Source: Nocardia uniformis NBRC 13702 (lineage in GTDB: Bacteria; Actinomycetota; Actinomycetes; Mycobacteriales; Mycobacteriaceae). Taken from it: a stretch of DNA of 57,379 bases. The DNA is taken from assembly GCF_001613345.1 (NCBI RefSeq), contig NZ_BDCE01000025.1, positions 1 through 57,379 on the forward strand, given 5' to 3'. The translations under genes and the position numbers were made by a program. Below, piece by piece: positions 43,861-51,761 of this stretch. The notes below the pieces were generated by a model. That model saw only the letters and a program-made list of their open reading frames with translations, made no database searches and was not told the DNA's origin. The first letter of the stretch is position 1; each line of letters opens with the position of its first letter.

Positions 43861-44565
43861 TCAACTACCGCGTCGCGCGACGACCGCACTCACATACTCG
43901 AAAGTGGTGAGGCACACCATGAGCCAGAGCGCGCCGAGTAGCCACCCGGCGAGAATATCGGTGGGCCAGTGCGCTCCGAGATAGATCCGCGACAGCCCGA
44001 CGGCCGCCACCAGCACGGCCGCCGCGATCGGCAGCACCCGGCGCACGATACCGCGCAGATACGGCAGCGCCACGATCATTACAATGCCGATGACGACGAA
44101 CGAACCGGCCGTATGCCCGGAGGGGTAGGCATAGGAGGTCTCGTCCGACAACCGCCCCGCCATCGGCGGCCGATCCCGCGCGACGAGATGTTTGCCGACC
44201 AGCACCAGCACCAGGGCCCCCAGCCCGGTCATGGCCACCAGCACCGCCGCATCCCACTGCCGCCGCCACGCCGACCACACACAGGCGATCGCGGTGAGCA
44301 CCGTCATCGACGCGGTACCCCCGAGTACGGCGAGCGTCTTGGCCACCACGGTGAGTCCGCCATTGCGGTGGTCGATAATCCACCGGCTCGCATCGGCGTC
44401 CACCGCGGGCGGCGCGCTGGACCGCGCCACCAGGGCGGTGAGCGCACAGAACAGCACGGCCAGCAGCACCATGGTGGTCACACCGTTGACGATCGTGCGA
44501 CGGCTGGTGTGTTCGCCGGATACTTCGGTCCGATCCTGAGCATGCAGCAGCGGTGTGATGGGCAC
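43861..44565 (-). CDS. PAP2-family membrane phosphatase
   Basis: The 234-residue protein has about six membrane helices and the three phosphatase motifs: KHLVARDRP (KX6RP), PSGH in 'SYAYPSGHTAGS', and SRIYLGAHWPTD (SRX5HX3D). It removes phosphate from lipid phosphates such as phosphatidic acid or polyprenyl diphosphates on the outer face of the membrane. All catalytic residues are present. It lies 51 bases downstream of the Pro/Ala-rich membrane protein gene on the same strand. Confidence 0.9.
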   Translation of the reverse strand: MPITPLLHAQDRTEVSGEHTSRRTIVNGVTTMVLLAVLFCALTALVARSSAPPAVDADASRWIIDHRNGGLTVVAKTLAVLGGTASMTVLTAIACVWSAWRRQWDAAVLVAMTGLGALVLVLVGKHLVARDRPPMAGRLSDETSYAYPSGHTAGSFVVIGIVMIVALPYLRGIVRRVLPIAAAVLVAAVGLSRIYLGAHWPTDILAGWLLGALWLMVCLTTFEYVSAVVARRGS

Positions 44566-44616
44566 CTATCGACAATGCCACCGAATAGCTGAGAGCGTGG
44601 TGAGAGACCAGCCTGA

Positions 44617-45084
44617 TCAGTCTTCTCGGGGCGCGGGCGCGTCCGAGGGCGCGGGCATACCCGGGGGCGCAGGCGCGTCCGGGGGCGCAGCTCTGTCCGC
44701 GGGCGCAGCTCCGGCCGGAGGCGCAGCCATGTCCGGGAGCACAGCTCCGTCCGGAGGCACAGCCATCGGAGGCACAGCTCTGCGCGGACGTGCGGGCATA
44801 TCCGGGGGCGGCAGCGTATTGGGGGTCGGTGGTGACTTACGGCGGGGGGTTCGGCTCTCGAATCGGTCGCGCCAGCTCTGGTAGCTGCGACCGGGAGGTT
44901 CCGCCGGTGATGTGCTCGGGGTGGGGCGGGCGAGGGCCAGAATGAAATGCGCGAGCAGGCCGAGGCCGACCGTGGCCAGTGCGCCGACCGGGATACCGAG
45001 CAGGAAGTGCGCGTCGAGGAGGACACCGGCGGCGGCGAGGAGAACCGCGGCCAGCAGGGTGACGAGTCCGAGGACGAAGGTCAT
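44617..45084 (-). CDS. Small membrane protein with Pro/Ala-rich tail
   Basis: The 155-residue protein has two N-terminal membrane helices ('FVLGLVTLLAAVLLAAAGVLL' in part, then 'FLLGIPVGALATVGLGLLAHF'). A cytoplasmic or external tail follows, almost entirely Pro, Ala, Asp, Gly and Arg with loose repeats of 'APPxxAAPAD' type. The tail repeats are visible in DNA as GGGGGCGCAG-like units. ATG 45084 has GAGG upstream. No family is recognised. It starts only 10 bases after the desaturase stop on the same strand, so it is probably in that transcript. Confidence 0.6.
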   Translation of the reverse strand: MTFVLGLVTLLAAVLLAAAGVLLDAHFLLGIPVGALATVGLGLLAHFILALARPTPSTSPAEPPGRSYQSWRDRFESRTPRRKSPPTPNTLPPPDMPARPRRAVPPMAVPPDGAVLPDMAAPPAGAAPADRAAPPDAPAPPGMPAPSDAPAPRED

Positions 45085-45094
45085 GGCACCTCGC

Positions 45095-46297
45095 TTATGA
45101 CATCGCCGCCATTGTCCGCAGTGCGGTGCGCAAACCACGGCGGCCGGAGCTGGTGGTAGCGAATATAGTGCGGCCGTTGAATTTTCGTTCGGATGCGGTC
45201 TCGGGCGCGTCGTCGGAGGTGGCGGTCAGGAAGCTGTCCGGGAGCGCCAATTTGTGGATGGTGCGAAGGGTGAGCAGGTACTGCCGGGGCAGCGGTCCGG
45301 TGGTGTACGGGAGATCGTATTTATCGCACAGGGCTCGTACGCGTATGGCGATCTCAGCGTAGCGGTTGCTGGGCAGATCGGGGAACAGATGGTGTTCGAT
45401 CTGGTGACACAGATTGCCGCTCATGAAGGCCAGTAGGCGTCCCGCGTCGAAGTTCGCCGAGCCGAGCATCTGCCGCAGGTACCACTCCGCCCGGGTCTCC
45501 TCGCCCACCACCGCCGGCGTGAACTTCTCCGCGCCGTCGGGGAAGTGACCGCAGAAGATCACCAGGTAGGCCCAGATATTGCGGAGCGTATTGGCGGTGA
45601 GATTCGCCGCGAGGGTGCGGTACCAGCGGCGACCGCTCAGCGCGGGGACCAGCAGGTAGTCCTTACCGGCCTGGCGGGCGATTTTGCGGACCAGGGCCCT
45701 GGTCTGCGCGCCCTTCTCGGCGTCGGTCGCCACCCGCTCCTGGGCGGCGTACAGACCGTGCAGCGCGATCCCCCACTCGAAAGTTGTTGCCAGCAGCAGG
45801 TTTTGCAGGGGCTGATAGAAGAAGCGCGGTCGCCACTCCTGATCGCGGGTCACCCGCATCACCCCGAAACCGATATCGTCGTCCATACCGAGCACGTTCG
45901 TATACACGTGATGGCGGTAGTTGTGCGAGAAGCGCCACTGCGACGACACCCCAGCCATATCCCATTCCCAAGTGCCGGAATGGATTTCGGGATCGTTCAT
46001 CCAATCCCACTGGCCATGGCCGACATTGTGGCCGATCTCCATGTTCTCGATACTCTTCGCGGTCGCCAAACCGAGGGTGCCGAGCACCCAGCCGAGCTTG
46101 CCGCGGCTGCACGCGATCGTCAGGCGGGAGGCGGCGTCGAGGACGCGCTGGAATGCGATGGTGCGACGGATGTACCGCGCGTCGCTCGCACCGCGGCGCT
46201 GTTCGATATCGCGGCGGATCTCGTCGAGTTCACGCCCGAGCGCTTCGATATCCGCCGGGCTCAGATGTGCGTAAGCAGCGACCTGGGTGATTGCCAT
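45095..46297 (-). CDS. Acyl-CoA fatty acid desaturase (DesA3-type)
   Basis: The 400-residue membrane desaturase has the three His boxes: HNVGH, HNYRHH and HQIEHH. It follows the mycobacterial DesA3 sequence closely at 'ENMEIGHN', 'HGQWDWMNDPEIH' and 'QMLGSANFDAGR'. DesA3 introduces a cis-9 double bond into stearoyl-CoA at the membrane, using electrons from a separate NADPH reductase; no reductase gene is in the window. ATG 46297 is preferred since AGGGG is correctly placed and 'MAITQVAAYAHL' is the family start; ATG 46306 is also in frame. The TetR gene lies just upstream, with inverted repeats in the 94-base gap, so repression in response to fatty acyl status is likely. Confidence 0.9.
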   Translation of the reverse strand: MAITQVAAYAHLSPADIEALGRELDEIRRDIEQRRGASDARYIRRTIAFQRVLDAASRLTIACSRGKLGWVLGTLGLATAKSIENMEIGHNVGHGQWDWMNDPEIHSGTWEWDMAGVSSQWRFSHNYRHHVYTNVLGMDDDIGFGVMRVTRDQEWRPRFFYQPLQNLLLATTFEWGIALHGLYAAQERVATDAEKGAQTRALVRKIARQAGKDYLLVPALSGRRWYRTLAANLTANTLRNIWAYLVIFCGHFPDGAEKFTPAVVGEETRAEWYLRQMLGSANFDAGRLLAFMSGNLCHQIEHHLFPDLPSNRYAEIAIRVRALCDKYDLPYTTGPLPRQYLLTLRTIHKLALPDSFLTATSDDAPETASERKFNGRTIFATTSSGRRGLRTALRTMAAMS

Positions 46298-46385
46298 ACT
46301 TCTCATCCCCTGAAATCCCGGGGCCTGCCGTCCTTCGACCGACGCGAACGGGTCACCTTCCAGCGTAGGCGCGGAAGCGTCGTTC

Positions 46386-46413
46386 GTCTACGACGTAGAG
46401 TTACGCTGTAGAC
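46386..46413. promoter_or_regulatory. Candidate TetR operator before the desaturase
   Basis: GTCTAC (46386-46391) and GTAGAC (46408-46413) form an inverted pair. Inside is a perfect TCTAC-GAC-GTAGA repeat (46387-46399). The cluster straddles the TetR stop codon and lies about 90 bases before the desaturase start. The same GTAGAC core occurs in front of the TetR gene. Confidence 0.5.
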
Positions 46414-47147
46414 ACCGGATTCGAGTCACCGCGCGGCAACGTCGCGTCGAGACCGTTGAGCAGAATCTCGAGACCGCGTTCCAACTCGGCCCCGCCGTCG
46501 TACTCCGCCAGCGCCGGTGCGAGCCCGCGCAGGAGCGGGAACTCCCCGATCGGTAGTCGATACAGCCCGAGCCGCAGCAGATCATCGGTCTCGTCCGGAT
46601 TCTCCACCATCTCCTGCAATTCGTTGAACACATGCCCGTACAGGAATCCGAACAGCGCCCGATAGATGTGCAGCGCGTCCGGACCGGAGAATCCGGCGCG
46701 GGTCAGCAGCGTCAGCATGTCCTCGAGCGGTCGCAATACCGCCAGCGGACGCAGTCCCAGCGGCGTCCCCAGCGGCCGGGTCACCAGCAGTGGCACCACC
46801 CGTGGATGCGCCAGCGCCAGCCGCCGGAAATCATTTGCCACCAGGCGCAATTGGGCCATCCAGTCCGGGTCGGTGGCATCGACGGAGAGCTCGGCGAACA
46901 CCACCTCGGCCACCCCGTCGAGGACCGCGGCCTTATTCGGTACATGCCGGTAGATCACCATCGGATCCCGGCGCACCGCCTCGGCCAGGCGTCGCATGGA
47001 CAGCCCCTCGACCCCGTCTCGATCGACGATCTCCAGCGCGGCCGCCAAGACCGCCGCGCGCGTCACCGGCCCCTCACCCCGGCCCTCGCCTGCGGAACCG
47101 GCCTTGTCGGCCTCGGATCTGGTGCGCCTGTTCGGCGATTCACCCAT
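46401..47147 (-). CDS. TetR-family repressor, probable desaturase regulator
   Basis: The 248-residue protein has a TetR N-terminal helix-turn-helix (about 28-75; 'LEIVDRDGVEGLSMRRLAEA', 'DPMVIYRHVPNKAAVLDGV') and a TetR_C-type ligand and dimerisation domain. It is upstream of, and on the same strand as, a DesA3-type desaturase. Matching TGTAG/CTACA-type inverted repeats lie before both genes. From this I infer autoregulation and control of the desaturase. A basic, low-complexity leader precedes the DNA-binding helices. Confidence 0.88.
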   Translation of the reverse strand: MGESPNRRTRSEADKAGSAGEGRGEGPVTRAAVLAAALEIVDRDGVEGLSMRRLAEAVRRDPMVIYRHVPNKAAVLDGVAEVVFAELSVDATDPDWMAQLRLVANDFRRLALAHPRVVPLLVTRPLGTPLGLRPLAVLRPLEDMLTLLTRAGFSGPDALHIYRALFGFLYGHVFNELQEMVENPDETDDLLRLGLYRLPIGEFPLLRGLAPALAEYDGGAELERGLEILLNGLDATLPRGDSNPVSTA

Positions 47148-47191
47148 AGCGGCAAACCTCTTCCATCGGAGAGGTCCACCCTACTCCTCGC

Positions 47192-47203
47192 TGTAGACCT
47201 ACA
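47192..47203. promoter_or_regulatory. Candidate TetR autoregulatory operator
   Basis: A perfect inverted repeat TGTAG-AC-CTACA lies 45 bases before the TetR ATG. It shares GTAGAC with the site at 46408-46413. Confidence 0.55.
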
Positions 47204-47233
47204 ACGTTGACAGCCCGCTGCGGCCGGGTGGGG

Positions 47234-47809
47234 TCAACGCACCCGGGCGGATTTACGATCGTCGGTCAGCCGCAGTTCCATGGTCACCGGGATCACGCCG
47301 ACCTCCAGCGCCTGGCGCAGCCGAGGTACGGCCTCGCCGAGTATGCGGCGACGCAACTCGGTCAGGTCGGCCTCCGGTCGCGCGGTGACGATCAGGTGCA
47401 GCTCCGGTGCCCGGCCGGGGCCGGACAGCCACCCCGATGCGGAATCCACACTATCGAATGATTCGATATCGGCCACGACCGCGGCGGCGGCGGTGGCCGA
47501 CGACAGCACCGTCGCGCCGACCGACTTCTCATCCGCCAGTTGCCATTTCTCCGTGCTCGGCATCCGGAACAGCTGAGCGGCGAGCCAGCGCAGGCACAGC
47601 AGACCCACAGTGATCGCGCCGACGACGATCGCGTAGAACACCCAGGTCGCGGGTGCGGCCGTACCCGGGGTGAGTGCGGCGGATCGGTCGACCCAGCCGA
47701 GCCAACCTCGTTGCGCGGCTATCGCATAGCCACCCGCGACGAGCAATAGCAATCCGATCAGCGCGATAAGGGTGCGGTTGAGTCGCGCCGGACGGTTGAC
47801 GGCGGTCAT
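47234..47809 (-). CDS. amaP: Alkaline shock response membrane anchor AmaP-like
   Basis: The 191-residue protein has two N-terminal membrane helices (about 15-33 and 57-78), the hairpin anchor typical of AmaP. The soluble domain that follows resembles the Asp23 partner-binding region ('VGATVLSSATAAAAVVADI', 'VTARPEADLTELRRRI'). In Firmicutes AmaP tethers Asp23 to the membrane. Here it is the last gene of a long operon with several Asp23 proteins, which supports the name. Its start overlaps the previous stop by four bases. Confidence 0.8.
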   Translation of the reverse strand: MTAVNRPARLNRTLIALIGLLLLVAGGYAIAAQRGWLGWVDRSAALTPGTAAPATWVFYAIVVGAITVGLLCLRWLAAQLFRMPSTEKWQLADEKSVGATVLSSATAAAAVVADIESFDSVDSASGWLSGPGRAPELHLIVTARPEADLTELRRRILGEAVPRLRQALEVGVIPVTMELRLTDDRKSARVR

Positions 47810-48345
47810 CGGGAACCTCCCACCTTCGCGGACCGCAGCCGGGTACGCACCCGCGGCACGGTCCGGGGGCCGATGCGTTCGAGCGTGTCGGTTATCGCCG
47901 CGTGCACGGTGTCGGGCAGGTCACGCACGTCGACCCGGTCGGAGGCCGCCGCGACCCGAACCGCCTTGCCGCGCAGCCGGACTCGCGCCGCGTCGATGCC
48001 GTGCACGGTGGCCGCCGAGCGGCGCAGTGCCGCCCGCAGACTGCGCCGCTCGATTCCGGCGACATCGCCGTCCACGGGTCGCAACGGCAGCACCACCGCC
48101 CGCCCGGGGACCGCGGCCAGCACGAGTAGCGACAGGCCGACGAGCGCCACGATCAACCCCACGACGAAGACCACCGGATCACCCCATTCGGTGTCGTGCA
48201 GACGCGTCGCGATGCTGTCGTAGGACACGAATTCGGTTGTGCCCGAGAGCCGCTGTACGAGTGCGACCACCACCGCGACGCAGAGCGCCAATAGCGCCAG
48301 CGCGAGCAGCGCGGCGGTCGCCACCCGACGCGGCCGGCGGATCAC
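47806..48345 (-). CDS. DUF6286 family membrane protein
   Basis: The 179-residue protein has two membrane helices (about 9-30 and 58-80) and a C-terminal soluble domain with an alpha-beta pattern ('RAALRRSAATVHGIDAARVR'). This matches the DUF6286 proteins found in actinobacterial Asp23 operons. GTG 48345 overlaps the preceding stop by four bases, and the gene overlaps amaP by four. It may be a second membrane anchor. Function unproven. Confidence 0.75.
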   Translation of the reverse strand: MIRRPRRVATAALLALALLALCVAVVVALVQRLSGTTEFVSYDSIATRLHDTEWGDPVVFVVGLIVALVGLSLLVLAAVPGRAVVLPLRPVDGDVAGIERRSLRAALRRSAATVHGIDAARVRLRGKAVRVAAASDRVDVRDLPDTVHAAITDTLERIGPRTVPRVRTRLRSAKVGGSR

Positions 48346-48683
48346 AGCACCCTCCGACCGCTGGATTCGGCTGCGGCCGGAGCGGTTTCGACCACCATCG
48401 CGGAAACCACGATATCGACGCCGGTAACCATCAGACCCGCGAGTTCCCCGACACGTGCGACCACATGTGTCCGGCAGTCCGCCGCGACCCGGCCCACCGG
48501 CAGCGGGTACCGAATCGGCAGCCGCATCCGCAGGGCCGCGGCGTCGGAGGTCACATCGGCGTCCACGCTCACCCGGGACCCGACACCGTCCACCTCGACG
48601 GCGGCGCGTTCGGCGATCCGCGCGACGGCACGCTCGCTGATGGTGGTCGTACCGGGCAGTTCGAGCGCGACCGCCGCCGTCAC
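48342..48683 (-). CDS. Asp23/Gls24 family protein
   Basis: The 113-residue protein is one Asp23 (Gls24) domain: 'TTTISERAVARIAERAAVEV', a middle beta region 'LRMRLPIRYPLPV', and the closing helix-strand 'VVARVGELAGLMVTGVDIVV'. Asp23 proteins form a sheet at the membrane and counter envelope or alkaline stress. Four-base overlaps with both neighbours indicate tight co-translation. Confidence 0.85.
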   Translation of the reverse strand: MTAAVALELPGTTTISERAVARIAERAAVEVDGVGSRVSVDADVTSDAAALRMRLPIRYPLPVGRVAADCRTHVVARVGELAGLMVTGVDIVVSAMVVETAPAAAESSGRRVL

Positions 48684-48868
48684 CGTCGGCTCCGATCCTG
48701 TACCGACCGGACCACACCGGACAGATCGATCGCGCCGTCGAGCCAGCGGCCGACCAGCAGGCCGAGTCCGGCGAACACCAGCACGATGGCGAAAGCTCCG
48801 AATCCACCGAAGGCCGCGGCGAATCCGAGCGAGAGGCCGACGGCCAGACAGATCGTTGTGGCGTTCAT
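48680..48868 (-). CDS. Small DUF2273-like membrane protein
   Basis: A 62-residue protein with two helices separated by Gly-rich turns ('ICLAVGLSLGFAAAFGGFGA', 'FAIVLVFAGLGLLVGRWLDG'). In size, place and pattern it matches the small DUF2273 membrane proteins of alkaline-shock operons. It overlaps the next Asp23 gene by four bases. Confidence 0.75.
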   Translation of the reverse strand: MNATTICLAVGLSLGFAAAFGGFGAFAIVLVFAGLGLLVGRWLDGAIDLSGVVRSVQDRSRR

Positions 48869-48898
48869 CTTCGACTCCTCGAATGGGGGACGGATGGG

Positions 48899-49393
48899 TT
48901 ACTGAACGCGATTGGTGGCGGCGGCTTCGTTCTCTTCGTCGTCGTCCTCGGCGATATAGACGTCATTGACATTGATATTCACCTCGACGACCTGCAGCCC
49001 GGTCATCTGCTCGATGGCGGTGATGACATTGCGGCGCACCGCGCGCGCCAGATCCGGGATGGCCACGCCGTATTCGACGACGAGCTCCAGATCGACCGCG
49101 GCCTGCTTCTCCCCCACCTCGACCGAAACACCCTGCCCCACGCTGGCGGACGCGCCCGGAATGCGATCGCGGATGGCGCCGAAGGCCCGCGCGGCGCCGC
49201 CACCGAGGGCGTGCACTCCGCGTACCTCACGGGCGGCGAGTCCGGCGACCTTCTGCACCACCAGGTCGGCGATGGCGGTGCTGCCCTGGTCGGTCACCAG
49301 CGCGCTCTCATTAGCCGAACCTTTGCGGATATTGGAATCCTGCTCGCTGACGGGGGTCTTACCGGTCGACTTCTCGGCAGTGGTTCCGGTCAT
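48899..49393 (-). CDS. Asp23/Gls24 family envelope stress protein
   Basis: The 164-residue protein is the most canonical Asp23 of the cluster. A polar N-terminal leader precedes 'GSTAIADLVVQKVAGLAARE', 'VRGVHALGG' and 'VDLELVVEYGVAIPDLARAV', quoted in parts. The strand 'LQVVEVNINVNDVYIAED' is typical, and the tail is acidic. A 95-base gap separates it from the gene before, so an internal promoter or processing site is possible. Confidence 0.9.
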   Translation of the reverse strand: MTGTTAEKSTGKTPVSEQDSNIRKGSANESALVTDQGSTAIADLVVQKVAGLAAREVRGVHALGGGAARAFGAIRDRIPGASASVGQGVSVEVGEKQAAVDLELVVEYGVAIPDLARAVRRNVITAIEQMTGLQVVEVNINVNDVYIAEDDDEENEAAATNRVQ

Positions 49394-49488
49394 GATTTCC
49401 TCCTGATGTCGTTGTCGTGCAGTGGATCAACACTTCCGTACCGATTCGACACAGCGCGCGGGCAAACCGCACGCACCGGCACCGTGAT

Positions 49489-49806
49489 CTAGGTAACTGT
49501 TGTGTCGCCAAAGGCGGCGGCATCCAGTTCCGCGACCACCACGCGTACCCGCGCCCCGGCCCATTCGGTACCGGCCAGCAGCGGTGAGACCGCGGCGGTG
49601 AGCCGCTGCAGCAATGGCCGCAATGGCAATCTGCTTGCCACCACTCGGATTTCGATAACCTCCTTACCTATGTCGACCGCGTAGGACTTTCCGCCCCGCG
49701 GCAGCCAGGTGACGGAGTCGAGGCCGAACGGCGCGGCGGCCCGCAACCCGTCCACGGCCTCGATCTCGCCGACGATCTTCTCGAGCAATTCCCCCACCTC
49801 GATCAC
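49489..49806 (-). CDS. Hypothetical protein in the Asp23 operon
   Basis: The 105-residue protein starts at GTG 49806, overlapping the preceding Asp23 stop by four bases. Its second half ('EVIEIRVVASRLPLRPLLQR' and 'GARVRVVVAELDAAA') has a strand-helix-strand pattern like half an Asp23 domain, so it may be a degenerate relative. No named family is recognised. Confidence 0.65.
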   Translation of the reverse strand: MIEVGELLEKIVGEIEAVDGLRAAAPFGLDSVTWLPRGGKSYAVDIGKEVIEIRVVASRLPLRPLLQRLTAAVSPLLAGTEWAGARVRVVVAELDAAAFGDTTVT

Positions 49807-50198
49807 AGTGCTCCCGGTTCGATATCGAGAATGGTCACCGAGACCTCGTCCACGGTGACTCCGGTTTGTTCGCGGACACTCCGCAGCACGGCCTGCTGCA
49901 CCTGCGCCCCGACGGTCGCGGCACGGCATCCGGATCCGAGCGTCAGATCCACCTGCACGGTGAGCCCGCCCGCGGCGGCCCGTGCGACACGCACACCATC
50001 CGCCGACGCGGATTCCTGTCCGCCGAACAACTGTTTGCCCGAGCGAGCCAAACCGACGACCAACCCGCGCAGGCCCGGCTCCAGCCGCACCACACCGGGT
50101 ACGGCCGCGGCGGCTCGAGCGGCCACGCTGGCGACGACCGCGTCCGAGACAACGAATTCGCCCCCGGCGTCGGCGGGCTCGGTGTCGGCGGCCGTCAT
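49803..50198 (-). CDS. Asp23/Gls24 family protein
   Basis: The 131-residue protein has an Asp23 domain: 'VVSDAVVASVAARAAAAVPG', 'LTVQVDLTLGSGCRAATVGA' and 'TGVTVDEVSVTILDIEPG'. The start at 50198 has GGAGAAGG 7 bases upstream, located within the end of the previous gene. Four-base overlaps on both sides. Confidence 0.85.
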   Translation of the reverse strand: MTAADTEPADAGGEFVVSDAVVASVAARAAAAVPGVVRLEPGLRGLVVGLARSGKQLFGGQESASADGVRVARAAAGGLTVQVDLTLGSGCRAATVGAQVQQAVLRSVREQTGVTVDEVSVTILDIEPGAL

Positions 50199-50788
50199 CG
50201 GTCCTTCTCCTGATAGACATCCACGACCGTCACGTCGAGGCGGCCGAGCAGCAGTCCGGTCCGCGCCGATATCGCGGTCGCCACTCGCTGCCGCACCAGC
50301 GGTACCAGTCCTTCGACACTGCCCGCGCGCATACGCACCGCGATGGACATGCTGATCTGGACGATGTTCTGACCGTCCGGTCCGGTACCGACAACGCGCA
50401 TCCGGCAATGGCGGGCGCGCACGCCGGGGACGGTATCGGCGGCATAGCGCAGTACCACCGCGATCGCCTGCTCACTCACCTCGACCGTGCCCGGATGCTC
50501 GGTCGGCAGCATCAGGGTCTGGCCGCGCCGCACCTCGGCGCGGACGGCGGACATAATGCGCCCGAACAGATCCGGCGGTGGTGGATCGGGTTCGTCGACC
50601 AGTTCACGGGTGGCTTCGCGCAGGGCGAGCAGGCTTTCGCGGGCCGCCCGGCAATCCCCGCAGCGCGCCTCGTGCGCATCGGGGTTGCCCGCCTGTACCG
50701 CGTCCAGCCGTCGCCACACCTGATCCATGCCACGTCCGCAGGGCAGCAGGTAGTCCTCGTCCACATCAGTCACATTCATCATCGCCAC
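50195..50788 (-). CDS. Anti-sigma zinc (ZAS) motif plus Asp23-like domain fusion
   Basis: The 197-residue protein has an N-terminal region with H-E-A-R-C-G-D-C (HX3CX2C, about residues 39-46), the ZAS zinc motif of ECF anti-sigma factors. A Pro linker follows, and then a C-terminal domain like Asp23 (about 105-190; 'VVLRYAADTVPGVRARHCRM', 'LVPLVRQRVATAISARTGLL'). It has no membrane segment. Its gene overlaps the end of the ECF sigma gene, the usual sigma / anti-sigma arrangement. I infer that it binds the upstream sigma factor and that the Asp23-like domain senses or joins the Asp23 layer. In-frame ATGs at 50782 and 50779 are alternative starts. Confidence 0.75.
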   Translation of the reverse strand: MAMMNVTDVDEDYLLPCGRGMDQVWRRLDAVQAGNPDAHEARCGDCRAARESLLALREATRELVDEPDPPPPDLFGRIMSAVRAEVRRGQTLMLPTEHPGTVEVSEQAIAVVLRYAADTVPGVRARHCRMRVVGTGPDGQNIVQISMSIAVRMRAGSVEGLVPLVRQRVATAISARTGLLLGRLDVTVVDVYQEKDR

Positions 50789-51345
50789 GGCTTCATCACC
50801 TCTGCCAATTGGGCTCGTGCCCGCGCTATCCGCCCGCGTACCGCGGTGACGTTCGCGCCGACGATCTCGCCGATCTCTTCATAGGAGCGGCCGTGTACCT
50901 CGCGCAGCAGCCAGCAGGCGCGCTGCTCGGGGGTCAACTGCTGCAGGGCCGCGGTCAGTGCCTCCAGTTGACTGTTGACCTGTACCGCGTGATCCGGTCG
51001 GGTTTCCACGTGCGGGGATTCGGTGGTCTCGGGATCGATCTCCGCCATGGGTCGGCGGCGGCGCAGCACGTTCAGACAACGATTCGTGGTTGTTCGATAC
51101 AGCCACCCGGCGAAGGCCGCATCATCGTGCAATTGGCCCATTCGCCGCCACGCGGTCAGGAATACGTCCTGCACCACGTCCTCGGCTTCCGCGCGATCGG
51201 CCAGCATCCGTGCCGCCAAGCGGAACATCGCCCCTTGATAGCGAAGAACTAGCTGTTCATAGGAGCGCACATCCCCATCACGTGCCCGACTGACCAGGGT
51301 GGCGTCGTCGAGTTCTGCCGTGAGTACCTCATCCGTCGTGTTCAC
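50779..51345 (-). CDS. ECF-family RNA polymerase sigma factor
   Basis: The 188-residue sigma factor has region 2 (about 20-85; 'LVLRYQGAMFRLAARMLADR', 'EAEDVVQDVFLTAWRRM', 'AFAGWLYRTTTNRCLNVLR') and region 4 (about 128-180; 'LQQLTPEQRACWLLREVHGR', 'SYEEIGEIVGANVTAVRGRI'). GTG 51345 has GAGGAG 5 bases upstream. It heads the operon and most likely directs its own transcription and that of related stress genes. Both the overlap with the ZAS gene and the order support a sigma / anti-sigma pair. Confidence 0.92.
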   Translation of the reverse strand: MNTTDEVLTAELDDATLVSRARDGDVRSYEQLVLRYQGAMFRLAARMLADRAEAEDVVQDVFLTAWRRMGQLHDDAAFAGWLYRTTTNRCLNVLRRRRPMAEIDPETTESPHVETRPDHAVQVNSQLEALTAALQQLTPEQRACWLLREVHGRSYEEIGEIVGANVTAVRGRIARARAQLAEVMKPWR

Positions 51346-51509
51346 CGGGACTCCTCACCGTTCTCTCCATCGACACGGGCGGACGGAATATGTCACGTCG
51401 GATTATCTGTGACCGTTGTCTCATAGTTTGCCCCGTGAACTTCCTGGCAAACGAGTGTCGTAGTCCATGTGTCCGGTATCGGGCACGAACACTCGATACG
51501 GAGGTTGCG

Positions 51510-51716
51510 ATGTCTCTGAGTGACAAGATCGGAAATAAGGCCGAGGACCTGGGCGGCAAGGCCAAGGAGGCCGTCGGCGGGGCTACCGGTGACGAGGACC
51601 TGCGCGCCGAGGGCAAGGCCGATCAGGCCACGGCGGGTCTCGAGGATGCCGTCGAAGACGTCAAGGACGCCGTCGGTGATGTCGTGGACAAGGTAAAGGA
51701 CAAGTTCCGCAACTAG
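51510..51716 (+). CDS. CsbD-family stress protein
   Basis: The 68-residue, Ala/Lys/Asp-rich hydrophilic protein matches CsbD: 'SLSDKIGNKAEDLGGKAKEA', then 'GDEDLRAEGKADQATAGLED'. Family members are induced by general stress; their action is unknown. ATG 51510 has GGAGG 5 bases upstream. Upstream, GTGT (51455) and CGGTATC (about 51474-51480) are 16 bases apart and weakly resemble a SigB/SigF-type promoter. It is divergent from the ECF-Asp23 operon. Confidence 0.92.
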   Translation: MSLSDKIGNKAEDLGGKAKEAVGGATGDEDLRAEGKADQATAGLEDAVEDVKDAVGDVVDKVKDKFRN

Positions 51717-51724
51717 GGCGATCG

Positions 51725-51754
51725 GGTTGGGAGGCATGTGTGCGCCTCCCAACC
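51725..51754. terminator. Terminator between csbD and the convergent gene
   Basis: An 11-bp perfect stem (GGTTGGGAGGC at 51725-51735 with GCCTCCCAACC at 51744-51754) with an eight-base loop begins 8 bases past the CsbD stop and 7 bases before the stop of the minus-strand gene. It can serve both. Confidence 0.8.
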
Positions 51755-51761
51755 GGCCCGG

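Noticed and set aside
51385..51417. GGAAT ... CGTT resembling an ECF (SigH-like) promoter in the sigma-csbD gap
   Set aside because: The spacer is 24 bases, well outside the 16-19 usual for ECF promoters.
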